64,000 nt of DNA from VXYL01 sp965243095 (GTDB taxonomy: Bacteria > Pseudomonadota > Gammaproteobacteria > Pseudomonadales > Azotimanducaceae): contig OZ251530.1 of assembly GCA_965243095.1 (NCBI GenBank), forward strand, positions 1,674,001 through 1,738,000, read 5' to 3'. A program made the translations under genes and the position numbers. Shown piece after piece: positions 23,195-33,100 of the stretch (positions are counted from its first letter, which is position 1; each line of letters starts with the position of its first letter). The notes under the pieces are model-generated. The model worked only from the letters and a program-made list of their open reading frames with translations, did no database searches and was not told the DNA's origin.

Positions 23195-26100
23195 TATCCA
23201 AGTCCTGTGCGATCTCCTCCGCCGACATGTCGAATGTGACAATGCCGTAGTCGCTGAGCTTCATCAACAACAGCGGCTTCGGGATCCCCGCCAGCTCCGC
23301 CGCCGCGCCCGTTGATGCTTTGCCCCCCTGATAGTACTTGATCGCCGTCGCTACGCGACCTTCATCTTCCGAGTGCAAAGTGAGAGCGCACGGTCGCCGC
23401 TCGCCTTCCTGAAAGAACATCGCTCTGAACCTATCCAACTCCTTGATCCGGTCGAGAAGCGCCTTCTCTTGGTGGGAGCTTGCTACGTTCCTCACAAGAA
23501 ACCTAGCGTCAGAGTCGGTCAATCTCAACACCAAGTAGTTGGCGATAGCCGAGAACAAGGAAGCGTCGAAATCCGTCGCTTCTTGCGAAGCGACAACTAG
23601 CGACACGCCGTATTTCCTGCACTCTTTTGCCATCGTGGGCAACAACTTGAGGCGCGCCGCTCGATGCGCTTCGTCGAAGACGATGGCGTGGGTGATGCGC
23701 TCTTGAATGCCGCGGTGGAACATGTCCTTGTACAGCCTGTAGAACACCAGCGATGCGAACGCCCGTTGCAGATAGTCATTCTGCGTGGCGTGAATGCGCA
23801 CCACCACTGGTTGTTTCCCATCCCACAGAATTCGCTGGTCGGTGGCCGGGGAGAAAAACCCGTAGTCGTCGAGCTCGTCTAGGCGAGCCAACAGCCGCCG
23901 CAGGCCTTGGTCGGGCTTCGGCACGCTTCGCAGAATCTCCAAGAAACGCCGGAACGGAGGGCACTCCACACCTACCTCACCATTCCCCCATCCTTGCTCG
24001 ACGAAACTCTCCTTGATGGCTGTGCGTATTCGATCGCCTTGGATGTCCCCGAGCTCAGGGAAGATCGACGCGAAGATATCGCGCATCGTGCCAGCGACGT
24101 CTAGGTGTGCCGTCGCCGACGCCACATCGTCGATCTGCAGCGGATTGAAGCCGAGGCCGTTGAAGTCTAAGAAATGCGCCGCTCCTACGGATTGGATCCC
24201 CTCGTCGATGTCCTGATGGTAGGAAAACACGATGGGGCATATGCCTAGCGCCACCATCTGCCGACACATGTTCACCAAGCAAGTGGTTTTGCCCATCCCG
24301 GGCAGTCCGGCCATGAGCAAGTGCGGGTTGCCCTTCACGCTGATCGGCCAGTCAACGCTTGCGCCCCCTAGTACATCCGCACCTAGGCTCACCGTGGGAT
24401 TAGGTCGCCTATCGCGCTGATTGTCGCCGCGGGCATCCGCTTGCCTGCGCTCTACGGCTTTGGACGGCGCGTCGTCACCTTCTTCATCGCGCTCGGCGAG
24501 TGGCCGAGCTGCTTGGCCGTCGAATGGCGTAGCCGTAGCCGGTGCGTCGGGCATCATGTTTGGGCCGACCAGAAAGACGTTGGCTTCGTCACTGATCTTG
24601 AGGGGGAAACCCGCCGCATATTCGGGACAGAATATCCAGCCCCGATCTTGGCCTTCCACCGGTGCAAACACATACCGATCGCCCTCAACAACCATCTTGC
24701 GAATCTCCGCCACAAGCTCCTCGTGGCGTTCGGTTGGAAGGAAGTGGCGCTTTGCCTTGTCCGCGTAGAACCGCAAAACCCTAGCGAGCTTCGCCCGCCG
24801 AATTGCCCGAAACGGCGCACAAACCTCATTGCCGTACCAAGCCTCCCACTCTCTACGGAAGGCATGGATCTGCTCATTGATCCGCCGAAGAACATCCGGC
24901 GATCTCGCGGACCTTAGGTCACGACGGTACTTCACCTCAATGAACTGAAACGTCAAACCCGTGCGCACCTTGGACACAAAGATGAGGTCGGGGCGCTTGC
25001 TGTCGCCGGCCTCGCTAGTCTGCCATGGTCGCAGCAAATCCGGCACGTCGTCGATGGGGATGAAGAAGCCGTCTTTAAGCGACATCCAGCATTCGTCGTT
25101 GGCTATGGCGACACGGCAGTTTGCGTGGGCTACCGCGAGGGCGATAAGCTCGGAGGTGGCTGGCATCTGGCCGGTTAGCCGGATCGCGAGGCGTCCGCTG
25201 AGTGCCTTTAAGTTCCCCAGTAGGAACTCCGCATTGCGCCTGCTGCGGCTCAACCCCATCTGATCAAGCGCGACGTCCAACTGGCCGCGCACCTCATCCA
25301 AGTTCGCGGTGGACGTTATGAGTTGCAGGCAACCAAGGTCCTCCCTCTCGGGGACGCAATCGATCACGTAAGCGTCGTAGACATCCTTGTTGTCCGAGGG
25401 CGAGTCGAAGTACTCGATGCCGGCGTTTCGGTCCAACGTCACAACCCAGTCGCTGACTTGGTGCAAGGCCTTGAGACTCTCTGCGTCATCTTCCGAGATG
25501 TTGGTTTTGAGAGTCGGCGGGCAGGTACCATCGCCAACGTGCCTCGCAACAGCGTCGTGAACAACGTCCTGCAAGCGTGCAAGAATTTCCGAATGCCCAC
25601 GTCGAGATGGGTGTTTCTCGCCCACCTCGGGGGGCAGCACCGTGCTTTCCCAAAGCGGTTGCGGCGAACTGGCGTATTGCCGTTCATAGAACGACATCAA
25701 CCCGAAGGCGTGAAACGGATGAGCTTCTTGGGTTGGTTTCACATCTGCAACCACGCGGGCTTCGAAAGTGTCGAAGGCAATGGCTAAGTGGGCCGCGGTC
25801 TTCGGTTCCGCAGGGCCTTTCGCCCAAGGGTCCTCGCGAGCCCACCACCGCAGCCGTGGGACGTTGACCCCACCGGGGAGACTGAGCGACTCCAGCATCC
25901 AACGATCTTCCGGATTAATATTGCCAGCACCGCTCCGGCGTTTCTCACGGGCCTCGGCGATGAAGCGGCCTGCGACGCCGCGCTGTTCATGCGAAGGATA
26001 GAGGTTCAACGAAAACACCGGCGTAGTCTCCGTGGTTTCGGATTCTGCGTCATCGGGACCTTGCCGCCGTTGTTCGTAGACGTTGCCAAGCGACCGTGCG

Positions 26101-28295
26101 ACAGTAAAGCCGTCGCCAGCTCGCAGCGCGTGAACATGAAGAAGCCGCACGTTCTTGTGGCATTCGGTGTATTTGTCGATCTCGTTGCCGAGGACCTTTG
26201 CACTATGCTTCCCAACGGTCGGCGACGGTTCGATCGAGGCGCCACTCCCTAGTGCTTTGGCCAAGATGGACATTGCCGCCTTCGGTTCCTTGTCGGCATC
26301 GGGAACCATGCCGACCGCGTGAAAGCCGAGCGTGTCAGCAAATACGAACGCGCCTCCGCTGGGGTTCGGCAGGAACGCCGGGAACATCGAACTGTCAAGC
26401 GTTGCAAACTCTCTCTCGATGTCCTTTGAGCTCTGGCGCAACTCGAACGCGGTATGAAACACCAAGTTATCGTATGCCGCGAGCCATGCGACGCGCAGGG
26501 GATGGGCAGGCAACACGATAAGGCCGATGGTGCGGCCGGAAAGGGACTGCACTTCGACGGTATGCGCCAAGGCAAGCAGCGGATCGCCGGACTCCAACAG
26601 CGCTGCCCATGCGCGGAGATACTCCTGAGGCACATCGAAGCCCGCCTTGTCATCGTAAACTTGCCCTACGCCGCCCGCTTCCCGGAAACGGGTTGTCAAC
26701 TTGTGAGAGGCCGTCACCGCCCTATTTGCTATTTGGCCTTCGTGCATGTCCAAAGGAACGAACTTCAATCCACCCGCCCAGACGCCCGACTCTCGCACCT
26801 TGAGCGTCCAACGACAGATACCCCCTCCGTGATCGATCCAGTCGCTTTCCGCTTTCTTCACCAAGGGCGGGCGATAGACCTTAAAGCTCATCCGCCGGCC
26901 GCCCTCCACCGGCGTTCGAAGTACGAGATGGTCTTTGGCGTCGGCTTTGGCGGCGGCCTTCAGCACCAATTCGGACACCGCCGCCCGGTCGCGCAGTTGA
27001 GCAAGACCTTCGCTAAATGTTCGGACACTTTTGGCTACGCTGCCAGTTTCGCGCTCCGCAAGTGTGCCAAAGCGAATTGTAAACTCTTCGCTTTCACACG
27101 CATCAACATCCTCATTGTCGACAACCGAAACAGACACTTTGGCGGGCAGGCGTGAGTTTTCTCTTAGATCCCTGAAGTCGTCGTCGCTGAAGCGACATTG
27201 CTCGCCCCCTCTATTCGCCCTATGAGGAACGATTTTGCTGACGATCTCTTCATCCATGTCCGTCAAAACGGCAACTCTGTATTCGACCGCGTTCTTCGCG
27301 ACCGATCCAGGCTCTGCTTTCCACTTGACGCTCAGTGTGGAATGTCGGCCATTGCGATCGGCTTCCGGGTCAAGTACGAAAGCGGGCGGGTCTTCGTCCC
27401 CTTCATCGACCAAACCGGACCATCTGGCTACCGAACCGTTCCTGTTTCGCCAAGGGTCGAGACTGATAGCCCGCAGCGACTTGGCCGGCGATCTTGGCTG
27501 CAATGCGCCGATCCACAGGTCCTCTTGGTAGGCGACGGTACGCAACGCCTCGCTTAACGGTTGCATGTCCGCACCGTGCAAAAATCGTTGCAGTGCCGCG
27601 CTCTTGCTTTGGGATTCGTCATCGAGATTGAGCGCTTCCACGCGCTTCGCCGGTGTCAACCGTGTGCTCGCGTACCCCAGCAGTCGATCCACGAATAGGC
27701 GAGACCAATCGAGGTCTCGTCGCCAGTCGGTGGGGCCGGCATCTCGGACTGGCCACAGGCCGACCAAATGCAGGTATGCGCCGGGCCGGCGGTCACTAGC
27801 TGCGATCTGACACAGGAAGTCAAATGCCGCCCATTGCGACAGCGTGTGGGAGCCACCATGCCCGCGTCCAACGGTCAGCGCTCGTTCGGCGTATCGTCGA
27901 TCAATGGCAGAGTGCCGCTTCTGAAGCGCCGCAGTAGCCAATCGGAGCGCGTTGTCGAAAATGTCTGCTTCCTGAATCTCCAACGCCGCACTGTAAATCC
28001 CGTCCATGCCAGCTCCGGCAAAGGTCGTGTCCACCAAGAGCAACGTGGCGCCGGCTTTTTCTTCCCTCCTTTCGACGGCTTCGTCGGCCGTCATGGTACG
28101 TTTCGCACCGTCATGGTGGTCCGCGACTCGCCAGACACCCCATCCCTTGGGCGCAAAGGACGCCTCGGTAATCACCTCCGCTACGACCGCTGGTGCTAGG
28201 CACCGAACGAAGGCAATCGATCCGGGTTGCCCCTGTCCCAGCACCTTCTCGAACGCTCGCGCCAAGAGTTGGCCACGCAGTTCCTTATCGTCCAT
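23175..28295 (-). CDS. HerA/DptH-like defence ATPase with C-terminal UPF0175 antitoxin domain
   Basis: A 1706-aa protein, the length of DptH (DndH). Residues 1 to about 1080 have no motif I recognise. Around 1105-1140, TFQFIEVKYRRD in a basic helical context looks like a PD-(D/E)xK nuclease E-x-K site. The ATPase follows: Walker A GLPGMGKTT near 1330, Walker B AIVFDEAHRAA near 1535 and the sensor VVASQEATDF. The last 60 residues (KYYQGGKASTGAAAELAGI... YGIVTFDMSAEEIAQDL) match a UPF0175 antitoxin. It starts 11 bases inside the preceding gene and its end overlaps the PIN-toxin gene. A HerA-type motor that degrades or displaces foreign DNA is the likely role. Confidence 0.75.
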   Translation of the reverse strand: MDDKELRGQLLARAFEKVLGQGQPGSIAFVRCLAPAVVAEVITEASFAPKGWGVWRVADHHDGAKRTMTADEAVERREEKAGATLLLVDTTFAGAGMDGIYSAALEIQEADIFDNALRLATAALQKRHSAIDRRYAERALTVGRGHGGSHTLSQWAAFDFLCQIAASDRRPGAYLHLVGLWPVRDAGPTDWRRDLDWSRLFVDRLLGYASTRLTPAKRVEALNLDDESQSKSAALQRFLHGADMQPLSEALRTVAYQEDLWIGALQPRSPAKSLRAISLDPWRNRNGSVARWSGLVDEGDEDPPAFVLDPEADRNGRHSTLSVKWKAEPGSVAKNAVEYRVAVLTDMDEEIVSKIVPHRANRGGEQCRFSDDDFRDLRENSRLPAKVSVSVVDNEDVDACESEEFTIRFGTLAERETGSVAKSVRTFSEGLAQLRDRAAVSELVLKAAAKADAKDHLVLRTPVEGGRRMSFKVYRPPLVKKAESDWIDHGGGICRWTLKVRESGVWAGGLKFVPLDMHEGQIANRAVTASHKLTTRFREAGGVGQVYDDKAGFDVPQEYLRAWAALLESGDPLLALAHTVEVQSLSGRTIGLIVLPAHPLRVAWLAAYDNLVFHTAFELRQSSKDIEREFATLDSSMFPAFLPNPSGGAFVFADTLGFHAVGMVPDADKEPKAAMSILAKALGSGASIEPSPTVGKHSAKVLGNEIDKYTECHKNVRLLHVHALRAGDGFTVARSLGNVYEQRRQGPDDAESETTETTPVFSLNLYPSHEQRGVAGRFIAEAREKRRSGAGNINPEDRWMLESLSLPGGVNVPRLRWWAREDPWAKGPAEPKTAAHLAIAFDTFEARVVADVKPTQEAHPFHAFGLMSFYERQYASSPQPLWESTVLPPEVGEKHPSRRGHSEILARLQDVVHDAVARHVGDGTCPPTLKTNISEDDAESLKALHQVSDWVVTLDRNAGIEYFDSPSDNKDVYDAYVIDCVPEREDLGCLQLITSTANLDEVRGQLDVALDQMGLSRSRRNAEFLLGNLKALSGRLAIRLTGQMPATSELIALAVAHANCRVAIANDECWMSLKDGFFIPIDDVPDLLRPWQTSEAGDSKRPDLIFVSKVRTGLTFQFIEVKYRRDLRSARSPDVLRRINEQIHAFRREWEAWYGNEVCAPFRAIRRAKLARVLRFYADKAKRHFLPTERHEELVAEIRKMVVEGDRYVFAPVEGQDRGWIFCPEYAAGFPLKISDEANVFLVGPNMMPDAPATATPFDGQAARPLAERDEEGDDAPSKAVERRQADARGDNQRDRRPNPTVSLGADVLGGASVDWPISVKGNPHLLMAGLPGMGKTTCLVNMCRQMVALGICPIVFSYHQDIDEGIQSVGAAHFLDFNGLGFNPLQIDDVASATAHLDVAGTMRDIFASIFPELGDIQGDRIRTAIKESFVEQGWGNGEVGVECPPFRRFLEILRSVPKPDQGLRRLLARLDELDDYGFFSPATDQRILWDGKQPVVVRIHATQNDYLQRAFASLVFYRLYKDMFHRGIQERITHAIVFDEAHRAARLKLLPTMAKECRKYGVSLVVASQEATDFDASLFSAIANYLVLRLTDSDARFLVRNVASSHQEKALLDRIKELDRFRAMFFQEGERRPCALTLHSEDEGRVATAIKYYQGGKASTGAAAELAGIPKPLLLMKLSDYGIVTFDMSAEEIAQDLDNARGFL

Positions 28296-30108
28296 CCCGG
28301 GTCCTCCCTGTTCGCATCGCCGGCTTGAAGCGCGGCTGCAGACGCTTCATGGATTCCGCATCGTTGACGCCTACGAGCAAGCCAAGGTCGCGCAGGCGCC
28401 GCTCCAATGTCGTCCGGTTCAAGTGCAACAGTTCGTTGGAAACGGAAAAGCCCGCGGGTGCCTCGTCGACATGAAAGCCATAACGCTCCCGCAGTACCTC
28501 AAGAAAGTCCTTCACGGACAACCTCCGGGTAACTGCCTTGTTTCCGCTTGGCAAGATCTGCACATGCACCAAGTAGTCTAGGATCGCGTCCGAGAAGACC
28601 AACGAGCGAACGTCACGCTGTCGTCGCGGCCCGCCCGTTGCCGCGGTACCGCGAGTTGTTCGGCGCTTTTGTGCCAAGCCGTTGGGCCGATTCGTATGCA
28701 AGATCGAGTCAACCATCCCCAAGAGTTGATTTCGCATCTTACTTCCCATCATCTCTGTCACGCCAACCGCGAAACGACGTACGACATTCGGCTCACCAGC
28801 ACTATCTCGAAGCACATTCGCTACGTCGACGTAGTCACTCTCCAGCTCTTCGGCAAGATGATTGCTAAAGTCCTCCAAATTATGGTGAATATACTCGCTC
28901 TCAGGATGTCGTCGGTGAAGTATGCTACCAAGCAGATTGACCCACTCGGCCGCGTGCGGCATTTGCTGGACGTTCTGTTTCCTTATCCTACGGTTGTTTA
29001 CCGCCTGATAGTCTAACGTGCGCAAAATCGTGAGCACTGTCGGCAATCGATCGACGCGCCTTACCCAATCGTCAAGCGATTGCTGGGAAAGCGTCCGTAA
29101 CTCCTTGCGCACCCCCATCGAACAGTCTACGAAAATCTGGGCAGGACGTTGCGCATCCGGGCGCGGTATTTCCCCATTCTCAAGCCACTCGAACAGTAGT
29201 TGGACGGTGCTTGAAACAATGGAAGTCAGACCAACAGCCATGCATGACTCGAGCATGTCCACCAACGCGAGCCGGGGAACTTCAGCCGCATAGGAGCGTA
29301 GAAATCTCCGCATGTCTTCCGAGAAGTGGCGTGCTGCCCGCTCGGCAATTGGGCGCTGATTGGGAATCCTATCACCGTCCTTCCCTTTTGCTCTTGCGGG
29401 TGCCGCGCCCAACCGTTGCGCCATCCTGATCATGATAAGCTGGTCGATACCCACTTGGTCGTCCGTCTCGTCGAATCGATCGCCCGCACGATTCGCGGCG
29501 AACCTGTCGCGCGTCACACCTCTGCTGAATGCGGTAAGCAGCGGGTTCTTGTCGTAGTTCCCTGCGACCGGGAATCGTCCACCCTTGGTAGCCTCTATAT
29601 GGTCGCTCTTCTTTTGACTCGCAAGTGTGCCAACGATCATTTCTGGAACTTTGCGTAGATCGGCGACTCGGTCCGGCAAGTCGATCCAGCTCGTCATGTA
29701 GTGCGTCGGTGCGACGCGTTGGATCTGCTTGTCCCGGCCGAGCTCGTGCCGAACATTCTCCAACCCAAAGCACAGCAGAAGGTCACCAAGAATCGCCCTC
29801 TTAACATCGTTGTCGAAACCGCGAAGATCACCACTTCCTGCAAGCGTCGTGGCGACCTGCTCGATAGTCGTTAGCCGACGCTGCTCTTGAGCCGTTCTCG
29901 CATCTTCTGGCGCAAACGTCTTTAAGAAGTGTCCTCGACCACGCCGTTGCCCGAATCGAAACATGTAGAAGACAGCAGGCAAAATGGCCGACAATGCGAA
30001 CTCTTGGATGGTAATCGGGAGCACTTTCAGGTAATTTCCGCTCCACAGTTCATCGGCCATCTTAGGTGGCAGGACGTTGCGGACGATCGCGCGGGCACTG
30101 TCAGCCAT
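28285..30108 (-). CDS. Middle gene of the kinase/HerA defence operon, unknown function
   Basis: A 607-aa protein. I do not recognise a catalytic motif. The ATG at 30108 overlaps the end of the kinase-ATPase gene by 8 bases, and its own end overlaps the HerA-like gene by 11 bases, so the three are one translational unit. By position between a DptF-like and a DptH-like ATPase it would correspond to DptG, but sequence similarity to DptG cannot be shown by eye. It has an N-terminal segment LSAILPAVFYMFRFGQRRG that may dock on a partner, several long charged helices, and a C-terminal DNA-binding-like region (LLHLNRTTLERRLRDLGLLV), which reads like a winged helix. Confidence 0.6.
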   Translation of the reverse strand: MADSARAIVRNVLPPKMADELWSGNYLKVLPITIQEFALSAILPAVFYMFRFGQRRGRGHFLKTFAPEDARTAQEQRRLTTIEQVATTLAGSGDLRGFDNDVKRAILGDLLLCFGLENVRHELGRDKQIQRVAPTHYMTSWIDLPDRVADLRKVPEMIVGTLASQKKSDHIEATKGGRFPVAGNYDKNPLLTAFSRGVTRDRFAANRAGDRFDETDDQVGIDQLIMIRMAQRLGAAPARAKGKDGDRIPNQRPIAERAARHFSEDMRRFLRSYAAEVPRLALVDMLESCMAVGLTSIVSSTVQLLFEWLENGEIPRPDAQRPAQIFVDCSMGVRKELRTLSQQSLDDWVRRVDRLPTVLTILRTLDYQAVNNRRIRKQNVQQMPHAAEWVNLLGSILHRRHPESEYIHHNLEDFSNHLAEELESDYVDVANVLRDSAGEPNVVRRFAVGVTEMMGSKMRNQLLGMVDSILHTNRPNGLAQKRRTTRGTAATGGPRRQRDVRSLVFSDAILDYLVHVQILPSGNKAVTRRLSVKDFLEVLRERYGFHVDEAPAGFSVSNELLHLNRTTLERRLRDLGLLVGVNDAESMKRLQPRFKPAMRTGRTRDGR

Positions 30109-33100
30109 GTGGGCAGTTCTCACTTCGGGCGCGGATAGCGATCTCTTGGGTCCTTGGCTGCTTGGCGGCAACTGCGGTAATGTCGAAGACGATGTCCTCC
30201 CGCATCGGGTTCCAAGCGGTCGCCCGGCGGTGGTCTTCGCGCACCAACCGCTGAACGAAAATGGAAAGCTGGGTGAACGTGTCGTCCGTGGAAACGTCGC
30301 CGAGTTGAAGGCCGTCACGAAGGTCCAAGAGCAGGTGGAACAGGTCTGCGCCTAGGCGGAGCTTCTCCTCGCGGCCGTCTCCATAACGGTAGACTAGGAA
30401 CGCTTCGCGGTGTAGCCAATCGAATCCGTGGGCACCCGCCTCGTCGACCTCCAGACGGAAATTTGCGAGCGGCTTTTCCGCCCAGAAAGCCGTCTCAGTC
30501 GGCGTTCGAGGCGTGATGCGCAACGGAACAACATGTTGGCGATCCAGTGCCTGTGGCGGCAGGGATTCAAGGCGGGAAATGCCAGCACACAGGGACCGGG
30601 CGACCTCCGCCAAGTGGCTGGCGTCGCGATCGATGCCCAGATCGCGGAACAGGCGTAGGTGGCGTCCTTGCGCCAAGCCGAGCGCTTGGCCGTCGTTGGC
30701 CACCCGTTCAAGATGCTGCTCGGTCCACTCGAAGTACGCCCGTCGCCGGGCGGAAGCCACCGGCAGGTCCGGGTAACAGCAGATGCTCCCATCGCCATCG
30801 ACCAAGGTCTGCGACAGGTAGCGATCAACCTTCGGGTGTGTCTCGATCCCAGGGTCATAGCGCACTAGGTCCGCGAGCACTTCGCCCTGACGGGCTGGCG
30901 ACTGTGGCGAGAAGGCGCGATCTGCATAGCTGGTCGCTTGGTGGCCTTGGTGGTAATCGTCGCAGTACTGAGTCCCAAAAAGGATGTACACAAGCGCCGC
31001 CCGCAGCTCGCGCATGGTGATGTGCGTCTCCCCCCGCAGATGCACCGCCTGCAACGCTTCGAACAAACGTCCCCGGGCTCGGATGCGAATTTCCGTCGGC
31101 TCTTCCCTTGGAATCACCGCGGGACCGAAGAGTCGTGTGGCCCGATAGACCTCGCAGATGTCTTGTGCCGCGCAGGACAAGCAAGGCGCCCACGTCTCTT
31201 GTGCTTGATCGCCGCCGTACAGCTTGTCCACCAGATCTTCAAGGAACCCAGTGTCGAAACCCTTGCCATTCTGGGCGACGCTACCTACCAAAGAGCGTTC
31301 GTTCAGGTTCACGAATCGGATGTGTTGCTCTTGCGCGGCCGTGTCGCCTTCCAATTGCGCCAGAAGTGCCTTGGTCAGGCGGGTCTTGCCCATTCTCTCT
31401 TCCGTCTCCTCGATCCACTCCAACAACCGTCCATCGTTGATGGCGAGAAACAAGGCAGAGGACTGTGGCGGGCCGTCATGGAAGGGCCGGAGACACTTAT
31501 CTAGCAACTCAGTGGCGGACTGCCCCTGCCATGACGCCGAGCCATCGAGGTTCATCCGTACCTTCAATCCACCCGCCACACGTCCTGCGAGAATTCGCGT
31601 CTTGGAGGTATGGTTACCGAGGCCAAAGCGTTTGGCCAAGTGCTGCAACAAGGCCGTCTTGCCATCGCCGGCGTTGCCGCAGAGCACGACCAAGCTGATC
31701 CGTTGCTCCATGACGTCTTGGTACAACGCCTGTTCCAGCTTCGTTTCGACGTAGGTGTTGTCGGCGAAGTCCGAATCTAGACCCCGGGTTTCGCTGTTGC
31801 CCCACGGCGATCCCGGATAGGACTGCAGAAGCGACTTGAGCCAAGGCACTTCGTTCGGCGCCCTCGCGGCATCTTGCATCTGGCCGCTCGTGGCATGGGC
31901 TTCACCGTCCGCAGCAGCTTGAACCGGCGGCACAGCAGGGATGTCTACCGCATCTTCGGTGGCCGAGTCATGGTCGGGCCGTGCCGCCTCCCCCGGCACC
32001 TGCCCGGCCAAATCAGTCAGTGCTTCCCCTACGGTGGTATAGCGGTTTTCGCGCTGGGGGGCCGTGGCCCGGTCGAGGAACGGGGCCAGCAAAGGGTAGG
32101 CATTTCGGTCGATGCCTGTCCAATTCAAGCCGCGATCCTTGGCCTGATTGCCGTCGTACAGGAAGGGCTGTCGCTCGAACAACACATGGAAGAAGCTGGC
32201 GGCCAACGCGAAGATGTCGTCGGAAGGCGCGGCGCCCGCACCATCGGCGAAGGATGGCGAGCAATACATGACCGTGCCTGGGCCGGCGTAGCGCTCTCCC
32301 ACCTTGGTCACGCAGTCGTAGTCGGTCAGTACGATGTCGGAGCCGTTGACGATCATGTTGCGAGGACTGACATCGCCATGCACTAGGCTGCTACGGTGCA
32401 GCACATCTAGCGCACTAGCCGCCGTTTTCAGCCAGCGTATGGCCAAAGCCTCGTCGGTCGCCTCTTGATGATCTTCGGCGAGTATCGGCATCAACCCCGC
32501 GTACTCGTCAAGCGGTTCGCCCTCCACCCAGGTCATTAGCGCCGACAGTCCATTGTCTTGCCATTCACGCGCGAATTCGTAGATGGCTGAGAGTGCCGGA
32601 TGGCGAAGGTGCGGCCGCGCCAACCGATAGGCGTCCATCACACGTTCCGCATCTTCACGGCCGTGAATGGCCTTGGCGACATAGGCGCCCCGGTCCTCGC
32701 CCGTCTTAGGATCGATTTCCACAACCTTGAACGTCGTGCCGATGCCGCCCGACCCGAGGCGCGAGACGATCCGGTACTCGTAATCTCGGAACTGCACCCG
32801 CTGCTCTTCCGTCCAGAAGCGCACCGGGGGTGGCGGCGGCGCGGGGAGTTTCTCACCTAGCAGCCGAGCGAGTTTGCTGTTCAAGGTTGCCAGATCCGAT
32901 CTCGCCTTGGGCTCGTCGGCCATGCCTTGGGCGAGGATCTCCGCAACTTCATGATCCGTTTGCTCGAACAACACCATCAAGGACGCACATATCGAGTAGA
33001 CGTCTGAGCGGCGATCGGCTGCCGTACGACCCTGCGTCCGCACTTCGGGAGCGGTGGTCGGGCTACTGTCCATCAACGGTGTGGTGCCGACCGTGGCCTC

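Noticed and set aside
28285..30108. Naming the middle gene dptG
   Set aside because: Position fits, but I could not see sequence features of DptG, so it is left unnamed.
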